A stretch of DNA of 64,000 nt, taken from the NCBI GenBank assembly GCA_041658565.1, contig JBAZZY010000007.1:42115-106114 (forward strand). Reading direction: 5' to 3'. The DNA comes from Actinomycetota bacterium (GTDB taxonomy: Bacteria > Actinomycetota > AC-67). The position numbers and the translations under genes are program-made. The notes under the pieces are model-generated. The model did no database searches and was not told the DNA's origin. It was given only the letters and a program-made list of their open reading frames with translations. Within the stretch, counting starts at the first letter, position 1; each line of letters opens with the position of its first letter. Below are positions 8,307 through 16,323 of this stretch, in pieces.

Positions 8307-8765
8307 CTACGAAGCGCAGTTCGCGGCGATCTCTTGCGCCCAGACATCCGGCTCCTGCTCCTCCGACCGCTGAGCACTCGGCTCGCTGGGGTCGTTGTCG
8401 TCGAAGTCGCCGTCGGGGGACTGGGTGAAGTGGTATCCCGCTCCGTCCACCGCTACGCGGACAAACCCGTCCATGCATGCGGGTCCACCGGTGTTGTCGG
8501 AGTCACCGTCCACTTCGATGTAGCCGCTTTGGCCTTCGGAGTCGCCGTGGAACGTCACGGCGCCCTTGGCGGGGGCCGGAACGGCCGTACCGTTGTTGCA
8601 CACAATCAGATCCTCATCGGCCTGTCCCACTCCGACGCCGACGGGCGGGCCGGCAGCGAGAGGTCCTGCGTCACACGAATTGGACGGCTCGGCGTGCCCG
8701 GCACCGAAGGACAGCGCGGCGACTGTCGCGGCGATCACAGCGAGCGCTGGTCTCGAAATCTTCAC
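8307..8765 (-). CDS. Small secreted protein of unknown family (paralogue B)
   Basis: 152 residues, GTG start at 8765 with a GGAGG site. The signal peptide (LAVIAATVAALSFGAGHA) resembles that of paralogue A. The mature part has CDAG, CNNGTAV, then SGYIEVDGDSDN, ACMDGFVRV and an acidic C-terminal stretch ending in NCAS. The motif order Cys, CN-GT, GYIE-DGDSDN, C-DG, terminal C is shared with 7710-8180. No recognised domain. The pair is probably exported and disulfide-bonded. Function unknown. Confidence 0.75.
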   Translation of the reverse strand: MKISRPALAVIAATVAALSFGAGHAEPSNSCDAGPLAAGPPVGVGVGQADEDLIVCNNGTAVPAPAKGAVTFHGDSEGQSGYIEVDGDSDNTGGPACMDGFVRVAVDGAGYHFTQSPDGDFDDNDPSEPSAQRSEEQEPDVWAQEIAANCAS

Positions 8766-8849
8766 AGCTCTTACCTCCTGCGCGGCGTCGCGTGTTGCGA
8801 TCGACCGCTCCAGTTCTGCGTTGGGGAATCCGCAGGCGTTTTGCCCACA

Positions 8850-8862
8850 CCTAAGGATTAGG
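8850..8862. promoter_or_regulatory. Short palindrome upstream of the secreted-protein genes
   Basis: CCTAA and TTAGG separated by 3 nt, about 85 bp upstream of the GTG at 8765. It is a candidate protein-binding site; no promoter boxes could be fixed around it. Confidence 0.25.
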
Positions 8863-8933
8863 CGTCATTCGCCCAAGTCTTTCCGACCTCGCCCAGAAAA
8901 AGCCGGATCAATACGAAGAACTGGACTCCGCGA

Positions 8934-10103
8934 TCAAGCCAGACATTCGATCACGGTGGCGTTGCCCTGACCCCCGCCTTCGCACATCGTCTGGAATCCC
9001 CAGCGGCCGCCGGTGCGCTCCAGTTCGTGAAGGAGGGTCACCATGATGCGAGCACCACTGCAGCCGACCGGATGCCCAAGCGAGATCCCGCTGCCGTTGA
9101 CGTTGACCTTTGCGTGGTCGATACCGAACTCGCGCTCCCACATCGGCACGACTGAACCCATGGCCTCGTTGCACTCCAGCAGGTCGAAGTCGTCGATCTT
9201 CATCCCCGAGCGCTCCAGGAGTTTCCGGGTCGCAGGCACCGGTCCTTGAAGCATCACGATGGGCTCACACGCCGCGACCGCGAAGTGCGCGAAACGAGCG
9301 CGCGGCCGCAGACCCAGCTCCTCCGCCTTCTCCCGAGACGCGATCAGCAGCGCAGCCGCACCGTCGGAGATCGGCGAGGAGTTCCCCGCGGTGATGTCCG
9401 GACAGTCCTCGCGAATCAAGGGCAGCGATGCGAGTTTCTCGATCGTGGTCCCCGGCCGGATGCACTCGTCGACCGTCATCACCTCCGTGGTCCCGTCGGC
9501 GAGGGTCACCGAGATCGGCACGATCTCTCTCGCGAAGCGACCTTCTTCGGTCGCCTGCGCCGCGCGCCGATGCGACTCGACGGCAAGAGCATCCATTTCT
9601 TCCCTGGTTACGTTCCACCGGCGCGCGATCTCTTGCGCGGCCTGGAACTGCGTGTAGAGGAACTCCCTGCCGCCGACGGCTTCGAGCCAGTTGTCGCTGA
9701 AGGCGAAACCAGGCTGCACCGCGTTGCTCCCAAGCCCGACGCGGCTCATCCCTTCCACGCCGCACGCGATAACCAAATCGTACGCGCCGGTCATGACGCC
9801 CTGCGCCCCAAAGTGCGCGGCCTGCTGAGCCGACCCGCACTGTCGATCGACCGTCGTTGCCGGAACCTCCCACGGCAACCCGGCGGCGATCCAGGCGTTG
9901 CGGGTGACGTTTGCCCCCTGCTCTCCACACTGGGTCACGCAACCGCCGATCACATCGTCGACCTGCACAGGGTCGATACCGGCGCGATCGATCAGCGCGC
10001 GAAGCACCGTGCCGAGCAGATCCGTCGGATGCACGCCGGACAACTTTCCGTTCTTCTTCCCGACGGGGCTACGAACCGCCCCAACGATGACCGCATCGCG
10101 CAT
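8934..10103 (-). CDS. Acetyl-CoA C-acyltransferase (thiolase)
   Basis: 389 residues with the full catalytic set: nucleophile Cys in DRQCGSAQQA (about 89), His in GHPVGCSG (about 344) and Cys in MCEGGGQG (about 374). It should therefore be an active degradative or biosynthetic thiolase (acyl-CoA plus CoA to acetyl-CoA plus shortened acyl-CoA). The frame continues upstream to 10211, but ATG 10103 (MRDAVIVGAVRSPVG) is the family-typical start and has GAGG just upstream. It is transcribed alone, divergently from the thioesterase at 10233. Probably the final step of the beta-oxidation sets in this window. Confidence 0.93.
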   Translation of the reverse strand: MRDAVIVGAVRSPVGKKNGKLSGVHPTDLLGTVLRALIDRAGIDPVQVDDVIGGCVTQCGEQGANVTRNAWIAAGLPWEVPATTVDRQCGSAQQAAHFGAQGVMTGAYDLVIACGVEGMSRVGLGSNAVQPGFAFSDNWLEAVGGREFLYTQFQAAQEIARRWNVTREEMDALAVESHRRAAQATEEGRFAREIVPISVTLADGTTEVMTVDECIRPGTTIEKLASLPLIREDCPDITAGNSSPISDGAAALLIASREKAEELGLRPRARFAHFAVAACEPIVMLQGPVPATRKLLERSGMKIDDFDLLECNEAMGSVVPMWEREFGIDHAKVNVNGSGISLGHPVGCSGARIMVTLLHELERTGGRWGFQTMCEGGGQGNATVIECLA

Positions 10104-10232
10104 GACCTCACTCACCCTTCCCGCGCGGCACAACCGCGCCCGTCTCCGGCGGCTCGTTTCACCGCCCCACTTCGGCGCAAGAGCGTAGCCAATCGTTGCG
10201 CGCAGACCCATGCGGCGCTACCGTCGCGCCGC

Positions 10233-10640
10233 ATGCAAACCGTCACTGAGATCCCCGCAAATGTAGATCTACCCTTTCATCGGGCGCTCGGGATTCGTAT
10301 CGGAGTGACTCCGCATAACAAGGGTGTCGCATGGGTCGACGTCGATCCCCAAGTCCACTTCGGCACCCGCTGGGCCCACGGCGGGCTCGTCGGCGCGCTG
10401 GCCGACATCGCAAGCGGCATCAGCGTCGCCATCGCGCTCGGCGAAGCCGCAGGCAGCATCGACGGCACCCTCGACTTGAAGATCAACTTCCTGCGCAAGG
10501 TCGTCGACGGAGATCTCACGGCCACCGCGACCGTCCTTCACCTGGGGACGCGGCTCGCGGTAACCGAAGTCGATGTGACCAACAAGGGAACCCCCTGCGC
10601 GAAGGCACTCGCGACGTTCATGCTCAGCAGGGACCGCTAA
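10233..10640 (+). CDS. Hotdog-fold thioesterase (PaaI-like)
   Basis: 135 residues. The motif HGGLVGALADIASG (about 45-58) matches the catalytic helix of PaaI/YdiI-type acyl-CoA thioesterases, with VHFGTRWAHGG before it. It probably hydrolyses acyl- or aryl-CoA to release CoA. A longer upstream frame (from 9246) runs antisense through the thiolase gene and is not coding. ATG 10233 has no Shine-Dalgarno; a TACCGT box about 8 nt upstream suggests a leaderless message. The 3' end overlaps the convergent methyltransferase gene by 17 nt. Confidence 0.85.
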   Translation: MQTVTEIPANVDLPFHRALGIRIGVTPHNKGVAWVDVDPQVHFGTRWAHGGLVGALADIASGISVAIALGEAAGSIDGTLDLKINFLRKVVDGDLTATATVLHLGTRLAVTEVDVTNKGTPCAKALATFMLSRDR

Positions 10641-11421
10641 GACGCTCGAAGACGTATGCCTCGGTCAGGTAGGGGTGCGAGAACTCGCGGCGCCCGCGTA
10701 GATCCGGGTGCGTTGCGGCCAATTCACGCACGGAACCCAGGACGCGCGCACGCTCCTCCTCGGACAGCACTGCGACGAAACTCACCGAAGCCACACGCTC
10801 GACCAAGGACTCCGGCGTCAGGGTCTGCGCGTGGGCGAACTCGCGCGCGCCGCACAAGGCGAACAAGTCCTCACGCTCCAGTGGCGCGCGCCACGCGCCG
10901 TCGCGATACCGCGGGATCCGCACCTCACCTTCGAACGGCTCGATGATCTCCGAGATGCGCCGAACCCAGTCGGTGCGCTCATCACGCACGTTCCATACGA
11001 CCGCCAGGCGCGCGCCCGGCCGCAGGACTCGGTGAATCTCCGCGGCGGCCCGGGATCCGTCGAACCAGTGGAAAGCCTGCGCGACGGTCACGCCGGCAAG
11101 GCTCTCGTCGGCAAGCGGGATGTCTTCGGCCGAACCGTTGAACGCCCACACCTGAGGCACGACGGCAGTGAGCGCGCGCCGCATCGCCGCGACGGGTTCC
11201 ACCGCTACGCAGCGAACTCCGCGCGCCACCAAACCTGCGGTGAACTTCCCCGTCCCCGCGGCCAGATCGCACACCACCGCGTCCGGATCGCCGCCGACAC
11301 CCAGCGCCTCGACGACCCAGTCGATCGCCGCGGCCGGATAGTCGGGGCGCGCGCGTGCGTACGCTCCGGCTGCAGCCTCGAAGCCGCGCGCCGCCGTCTG
11401 GTGAATGCGACTCTCGCTCAT
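10624..11421 (-). CDS. Class I SAM-dependent methyltransferase
   Basis: 265 residues. SAM-binding motif I is VVCDLAAGTGKFT (about 47-59), followed by VAVEPVAAMRRAL and VTVAQAFHWFD, which is typical of the UbiE/Tam-like methyltransferase_11 group. The substrate is unknown. ATG 11421 overlaps the TGA of the peptidase gene (ATGA), so the two are translationally coupled. The long in-frame extension to 11901 is the antisense shadow of that peptidase. Overlaps the convergent thioesterase gene by 17 nt. Confidence 0.87.
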   Translation of the reverse strand: MSESRIHQTAARGFEAAAGAYARARPDYPAAAIDWVVEALGVGGDPDAVVCDLAAGTGKFTAGLVARGVRCVAVEPVAAMRRALTAVVPQVWAFNGSAEDIPLADESLAGVTVAQAFHWFDGSRAAAEIHRVLRPGARLAVVWNVRDERTDWVRRISEIIEPFEGEVRIPRYRDGAWRAPLEREDLFALCGAREFAHAQTLTPESLVERVASVSFVAVLSEEERARVLGSVRELAATHPDLRGRREFSHPYLTEAYVFERLSGPC

Positions 11422-12755
11422 TGAAGGAAGTCGCGCGCGGTCGCGAGCCACAGTTCCGTGGATAGCCGCAGAGACTCCACGTCCACACGCTCGTCGTCGC
11501 CGTGGAACATCTGCGCGAAGTCGCTGAACGGGATCCGGTCGCTGAGCAATCCATAGCCGTACGCCTTCACGCCGATCGCCCGGAAATGGCGCGCGTCGGT
11601 CGCCCCGACGGTAAGGAAAGGAACCGTGCGGGCGCCGGGAACCAGCGCCGCCGTGGCGCGCGACAGGGTGCCCCACAGCGGTGTCTCCAGCGGCGACGCG
11701 CTCGCGTCGCTTGGGCTGTCCTCGACGACATCCACTTCCGCAGCGAGATCCCCCAGGGCTTCGTTCAACATCGCGCGGACCTCCGAGGCGGACTGCCCGG
11801 GCAGCGTGCGCACGTCGACCTGGAGATCGACGGAGTCGGGGATAACGTTCGTCTTCACGCCTCCGTGCATCACCGTCGGCGCGAACGTCGTATGCGTACA
11901 CGCGTGCAGCATCCTTCCTTCACCCAACGGAAGGTTCTCGCACATGACATCGAACGCTTCCGGATCCAGAAGCGTGGCGCGCGCCTCGTCGGGGATCTCC
12001 AAGCGTTCGACGAATCCCCGCCAAACGTCGTGCATGACGGCCGGCGACCGAAACGCCCCGAGTCTGCGAACGACCTCTGCCGCCTTGATCAGTGCGTTGT
12101 CGGTCTTGAACGGCATCGACGCGTGTCCGGATGTCCCCCGCACGCGCAGCCGGCACCAGTACGTGCCCTTCTCGGCGATCATCACCGGGAGCACCGGCCG
12201 CGAGGCATCCCCCACCGGCATCCGCATCCCGCCGAACTCGGTGATCAAGTAGTCCGTCCGGACATCGTCGGCGACGTTTCGGGTCAGCCACTGCGCCCCG
12301 TGGGTCCCCAAAGCCTCCTCGTCCGCACATGCCACGAAGACCAGCGTCCCTCGGGGGCGAAACCCGGCGCGCGCAAGCGAACGGAACGCGACGGCCATCG
12401 ACGACGTGGTGTTCAGCATGTCCACGGCGCCCCGGCCCCACACCTCACCGTCCACGAGTTCCCCGCCGAAGGGGTCTCGTCGCCAGCGTTCGGGACTCAC
12501 CGGGACGACGTCGAGATGTCCCAGAAGCGCCAGCGACGGGGCATGCGGATCACTCCCTTCGATCCGCGCGACGATGGATCCCCTCCCGGGATGCGGCTCG
12601 TAACGCCGCAGGTCGAGTCCGGAACCCTCAAGGTAGGCCGCAAGGATGTCGGCGTTTCTGATCTCCCCGCCCGAATCCGCAGTCCCATCGTTGACGCACG
12701 CGTTGCGGATGAGGTGTTGCAGCAAGTCGGTGACTTCTCCAGTGGCGTCGCGCAT
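11418..12755 (-). CDS. M20 family metallopeptidase / amidohydrolase
   Basis: 445 residues. Metal-binding motifs of M20 dizinc peptidases are visible: LLGHLDVVPV, then GRGAVDMLN (bridging Asp), then ADEEALGTHGA (catalytic Glu and ligand Glu), with a dimerisation domain around GTSGHASMP. The family includes carboxypeptidases, aminoacylases and succinyl-diaminopimelate desuccinylase; the substrate here is not predictable. Coupled by ATGA to the methyltransferase. There is no Shine-Dalgarno; a TAGGCT box 6 nt before ATG 12755 suggests leaderless initiation. Divergent from the MerR gene. Confidence 0.88.
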   Translation of the reverse strand: MRDATGEVTDLLQHLIRNACVNDGTADSGGEIRNADILAAYLEGSGLDLRRYEPHPGRGSIVARIEGSDPHAPSLALLGHLDVVPVSPERWRRDPFGGELVDGEVWGRGAVDMLNTTSSMAVAFRSLARAGFRPRGTLVFVACADEEALGTHGAQWLTRNVADDVRTDYLITEFGGMRMPVGDASRPVLPVMIAEKGTYWCRLRVRGTSGHASMPFKTDNALIKAAEVVRRLGAFRSPAVMHDVWRGFVERLEIPDEARATLLDPEAFDVMCENLPLGEGRMLHACTHTTFAPTVMHGGVKTNVIPDSVDLQVDVRTLPGQSASEVRAMLNEALGDLAAEVDVVEDSPSDASASPLETPLWGTLSRATAALVPGARTVPFLTVGATDARHFRAIGVKAYGYGLLSDRIPFSDFAQMFHGDDERVDVESLRLSTELWLATARDFLQ

Positions 12756-12788
12756 TTGAGCAGCCTACGCCTCGACAAAACCGCCTCG

Positions 12789-12865
12789 CGTCGAACACTC
12801 GTTCGCCTCGACGGCGCAGTCCATCCCCCCGGCGCGCGCCGCCGATTTGTTCAACGTCGAACACT
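12789..12865. promoter_or_regulatory. Direct repeat of CGTCGAACACT, likely MerR operator region
   Basis: The 11-mer CGTCGAACACT occurs at 12789-12799 and 12855-12865. The first copy is part of CGAACACTCGTTCG and the second of TGTTCAACGTCGAACA, each a near-palindrome. Both lie between the divergent M20 peptidase and MerR genes, where an autoregulatory site would be expected. Confidence 0.4.
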
Positions 12866-12902
12866 TCCCGAAACTGTGCTCGTGCCGGAAGAGACGAAGG
12901 CC

Positions 12903-13619
12903 ATGCTTCGGATGCGCGATGTGTGTGCGCGCACCGGGCTTACGCGTTCGGCAATCCACCACTACATCCGCGAGGGGCTGCTACCCAAGCCCGAGAAGAC
13001 CGGACGCAACACCGCCACCTACACGGAGGAATTCGTCCGGCGCGCGCAGCTCGTCAAGGCACTTCAGGAGAACACTCACCTCCCACTGGCCAAGATCCGC
13101 GAGACCCTCGACGGCGTTCCTGCCGGAACTGAAACCAACATCGATCCCGAGCGTTTCGCGGGGGTAACCCGAACCATCGCCGACAGCCTGCGCCTTTCCT
13201 CCGAAAGCGAGATCGAGCGCGCGGACCTCCTTGCGATGACCGGGCTCAAGCCCTTCGAACTCGACGCGCTGACTGCCGCGCGCCTAGTGGAATCCTCCGC
13301 GCACAACGGCACCGTTCGGTATTCGCCGCTGGACGCGCGCATCGTGATGGCCTTCGCGCGGATTCGTGACGCGGGCGCGACGGCCGAACGCGGATTCATC
13401 GGGGGACCCGCAATCGTTCGCGCGTATCGACACCACCTCACCGAGATCGCCCGCACGGAGGCCGCCGAAATGGTGCGCATGGCGGAAGCCCTGACCGAGA
13501 TCGACATGGACGATTTCATGGAGAAGACATCGGAACCGCTCGGAGACCTGGTTGCGGCCCTGCACCGCAAGGCACTGGTTAAAGCGGTAACCGAGTTGCT
13601 GGGAAACGGGAGGAGATAG
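12903..13619 (+). CDS. MerR family transcriptional regulator
   Basis: 238 residues. An N-terminal winged helix has the typical MRDVCARTGLTRSAIHHYIREGLLPKP (a MerR HTH with the Y-REGLL wing) and then a helical linker (about 45-70). The C-terminal 160 residues are a helical effector domain without the Cys metal ligands of metal sensors, so an organic ligand is likelier. A longer upstream frame from 11502 is the shadow of the peptidase gene. ATG 12903 is chosen; GTG 12882 is an alternative. It lies 4 nt before an SDR gene in the same orientation, so the SDR is a probable target along with its own promoter region. Confidence 0.87.
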   Translation: MLRMRDVCARTGLTRSAIHHYIREGLLPKPEKTGRNTATYTEEFVRRAQLVKALQENTHLPLAKIRETLDGVPAGTETNIDPERFAGVTRTIADSLRLSSESEIERADLLAMTGLKPFELDALTAARLVESSAHNGTVRYSPLDARIVMAFARIRDAGATAERGFIGGPAIVRAYRHHLTEIARTEAAEMVRMAEALTEIDMDDFMEKTSEPLGDLVAALHRKALVKAVTELLGNGRR

Positions 13620-13623
13620 CGAA

Positions 13624-14523
13624 ATGGGAGCACTAGAGGGCAAGGTCGCGATCGTCACGGGGGCGGGACGCGGGATCGGCCGAGGCGAGGCTCTGCTGCT
13701 CGCTGCCGAAGGCGCAGCGGTCGTCGTCAACGACCTCGGCGGTGAATGGGACGGCTCCGGAACCGACAAGCGCCTCGCGCAGTTGGTCGTCGACGAGATC
13801 AGCGCAGCCGGCGGGAAGGCCTCAGCCAACTACGACAACGTGGCCAATTGGAAGGGCGCGAAGAAACTCCTCGACCAAGCGGTTGAGGAATTCGGCAAGC
13901 TCGACATCGTCGTGAACAACGCCGGGATCCTGCGCGACAAGATGATGTTCAACATGTCCGAGGATGACTGGGACGCCGTCGTTCGCGTGCACATGAAGGG
14001 CCACGCCGCGACCACGCACCACGCGTGCGTCTACTGGCGCGCGCAATCCAAGGCCGGCGAAACCGTCGCCGGACGCGTCATCAACACCGCCTCGGAGTCC
14101 GGGCTGTTCGGGATGAAGGGCCAGGGCAACTACGCCGCGGCTAAGGCCGGGATCGCCTCGCTCACGCAAGTTACCTCGCGAGAGATGAAGCGGTACGGCG
14201 TCACGGCCAACGCGATCGCACCCCGGGCCCGTACGCGCATGATCACCAACACCTTCGGAGAGGGAGTCATGGCGCCTCCCGAGGACGACACCGCGTTCGA
14301 CCAGTTCGCCCCGGAGAACGTCGCTCCGCTCGTCGCCTACCTAGCGAGCGACGCAGCCGCGCACATCAGCGGTCAGTGCTTCGTCGTGGTCGGTGGACTC
14401 GTGCAGCACATGCAGCCCTGGACGCCCGGCAAGAACATCGACAAGGGCGGCCGCTGGACGGTCGGCGAACTCGAACACGAGATCGCCAAGCTCTTCAACG
14501 GCGGTCCGACGTCTCTGGACTAA
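13624..14523 (+). CDS. Short-chain dehydrogenase, MFE-2 / (3R)-hydroxyacyl-CoA dehydrogenase-like
   Basis: 299 residues. NAD(P) motif TGAGRGIGRGEA, VVVNDLGG (the form seen in peroxisomal multifunctional enzyme type 2 dehydrogenase domains), NNAGILRD, and an active-site Tyr-Lys in GNYAAAKAG. It probably oxidises a 3-hydroxyacyl-CoA in beta-oxidation. ATG 13624 has a GGAGA site and starts 4 nt after the MerR stop. The unit ends at a strong terminator at 14540-14577. Confidence 0.88.
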   Translation: MGALEGKVAIVTGAGRGIGRGEALLLAAEGAAVVVNDLGGEWDGSGTDKRLAQLVVDEISAAGGKASANYDNVANWKGAKKLLDQAVEEFGKLDIVVNNAGILRDKMMFNMSEDDWDAVVRVHMKGHAATTHHACVYWRAQSKAGETVAGRVINTASESGLFGMKGQGNYAAAKAGIASLTQVTSREMKRYGVTANAIAPRARTRMITNTFGEGVMAPPEDDTAFDQFAPENVAPLVAYLASDAAAHISGQCFVVVGGLVQHMQPWTPGKNIDKGGRWTVGELEHEIAKLFNGGPTSLD

Positions 14524-14539
14524 CGTATCCACGCTTCGA

Positions 14540-14577
14540 CGCCGACGCCCGCGCTTCGCGCGGGCGTCGGCGTTTTC
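14540..14577 (+). terminator. Strong Rho-independent terminator
   Basis: A perfect 14-bp GC-rich stem (14540-14553 with 14559-14572), a short CTTCG loop and then TTTT. It lies 17 nt after the SDR stop and separates the MerR-SDR unit from the ABC transporter cluster. Confidence 0.9.
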
Positions 14578-14680
14578 GGTGCACGCGCAGGCCGAAATTG
14601 CTGGTCTATGAAGGAAACGGGATAAACATCCCCTAGCGGAAACGTAAGGTCGGATGCTACAAGTTGGGGAGGAGCCTGCT

Positions 14681-16222
14681 TTGACCCATACCGTCCGGAT
14701 CACCGCGCTCGTCGCGGTCATGACCGCCGTGCTCACGGCCTGCGGCTCGCGCGTCGTGCCGTTGTCGCAAGGTGGTCTCAACCCGGCCGGCGTTCCCACC
14801 GGCGCATCGACACTCCCCGCCGGACTGGATGCCGCAACCGCAGACCCCGGCACGCTCGCCGGTGCTGCCGGAACCGCCACGCGCGCTTCGCGGCCGGGCG
14901 CCGGACCGGGATCGGCCGCGGCGCAGTGTCACGGCGGCGCAACCGACACCGGGGTTACCGCAAAGACGGTCAAGATCGGCATGATCGCGTCGCTCACGGG
15001 CCCACTGCCCGGCCAGTTCAACAGCGCCGTCGAGGCCGTCGACAGCCATGTGCGGATGATCAACGACGCAGGCGGAATCTGTGGACGCAAATTCGAACTG
15101 CTGATCAAGGACGACAACGGAAGCGGCGCCACCAACCAGGCGGTTGCGACCAAGCTTGCGACCGAGGACAAGGTGTTCGCATTCGTAGGCAGCGTCTCGG
15201 CACCCGACGACTCCGGCATCGCGCGCATCTCCAAGAAGCACAAGATCCCGGATATCGGCTTCCCGCTCACATGGGAACGGACGGAAAGTCCCTACACCTA
15301 CGGTGTCCCGGGTCAAGTAATGCGCCGATACATCAGCACCCACACAAGCGGCACCGACTACCTCAACAAGAAGTTCGGCATAAAGCAGGCAGCTTTGTTC
15401 TGGCTGAAGGAAAGCCAGATCTCGATCCTTACGGCCTGGGCGTTCGAATCCGCGATCGAGAAATCGACCAACGGCTCGGTCAAGATCTGCCACGAACAGC
15501 CCGCCGGTGTTCTCGACAACAACCTCACCAACTACGTCGTCGCTATGCAAGGACACTGCCCCGCGTCGAATGGACCGCTCGCCGTGTACTCCATCATGGA
15601 GAACAACGCCAACGTGAAACTCGCGATCGCGATGCAGGAACAAGGGGTAAAGCCCAAGGTATTCGGTCTCACGTTCAGCTCGTACCTTCCCGCGTTCATC
15701 GAGCAAGGCGGAAGCGCAGCCGAAGGCACGTACCTCGCAATGCCGCAGCTTCCCTTCGAACGGCTCGAACGCCCCAAGAAGGAGTGGACTCCCGGCTCGT
15801 ACGAAGTGAAGCGCTACCTCGACACGCTCAAGCGTTACTACCCACGCCCCTCGACGCTGGGCAGCTTCGGCGGACCGGGATGGGGAATGGCCTCGCTGTT
15901 CTTCGAAGGAGTGCGCGCCTGCGGCGCCGACCTCACGCGCGCCTGCTTCTTCAAGGCTCTGAACTCGATGGGTCCGTTCTCCGCCAACGGCTTGCTGTCG
16001 CCGGTTACGCCGAGAACCCGCAACATCTTCAGCGCCCAGCTTCTGATGCAGGTTCGCAACGGCCGCTTCGTCGAAGTCGAACCGTACGACAAGAGCGGAC
16101 CGCGAGAAGGTCCCGACTTCTGGGAGTGGTCCCCGCTGTTCAACTGGCAACGCTACTTCTGCGACCACCAAAGTCAGTTCCCGAACGCCGAGGACAAGAA
16201 GGCGCTGGTCGACGAGTGCTAG
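14681..16222 (+). CDS. Liv-type ABC transporter substrate-binding lipoprotein
   Basis: 513 residues. Signal peptide with lipobox LTAC, so a lipid-anchored extracellular binding protein, then a low-complexity Ala/Gly/Thr linker of about 70 residues, and the periplasmic-binding-protein type 1 fold starting at TVKIGMIASLTGPLPGQF. This is the type used for branched-chain amino acids, urea or aromatic and fatty acid-like ligands. TTG at 14681 is chosen because GGGGAGGAG lies 6 nt upstream; ATG 14654 would put that site inside the gene. First gene of Liv cluster A. The insert with Cys pairs (ICGRKFEL, KICHEQPAG) may be disulfide-bonded. Ligand unknown. Confidence 0.9.
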   Translation: MTHTVRITALVAVMTAVLTACGSRVVPLSQGGLNPAGVPTGASTLPAGLDAATADPGTLAGAAGTATRASRPGAGPGSAAAQCHGGATDTGVTAKTVKIGMIASLTGPLPGQFNSAVEAVDSHVRMINDAGGICGRKFELLIKDDNGSGATNQAVATKLATEDKVFAFVGSVSAPDDSGIARISKKHKIPDIGFPLTWERTESPYTYGVPGQVMRRYISTHTSGTDYLNKKFGIKQAALFWLKESQISILTAWAFESAIEKSTNGSVKICHEQPAGVLDNNLTNYVVAMQGHCPASNGPLAVYSIMENNANVKLAIAMQEQGVKPKVFGLTFSSYLPAFIEQGGSAAEGTYLAMPQLPFERLERPKKEWTPGSYEVKRYLDTLKRYYPRPSTLGSFGGPGWGMASLFFEGVRACGADLTRACFFKALNSMGPFSANGLLSPVTPRTRNIFSAQLLMQVRNGRFVEVEPYDKSGPREGPDFWEWSPLFNWQRYFCDHQSQFPNAEDKKALVDEC

Positions 16223-16323
16223 GAACCGGACAAATGCGTCGGCTCGAATGAAAGCAACACCGGCAGAGGATTTCGCCGCACGAACGGGAAACCCAAGGGA
16301 CCGCTAAGCGGAACAGGAGCCTG

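Noticed and set aside
8766..8900. Riboswitch upstream of the small secreted protein genes
   Set aside because: Several GC-rich stems and a palindrome exist but I could not match any known riboswitch core; left as a palindrome only.
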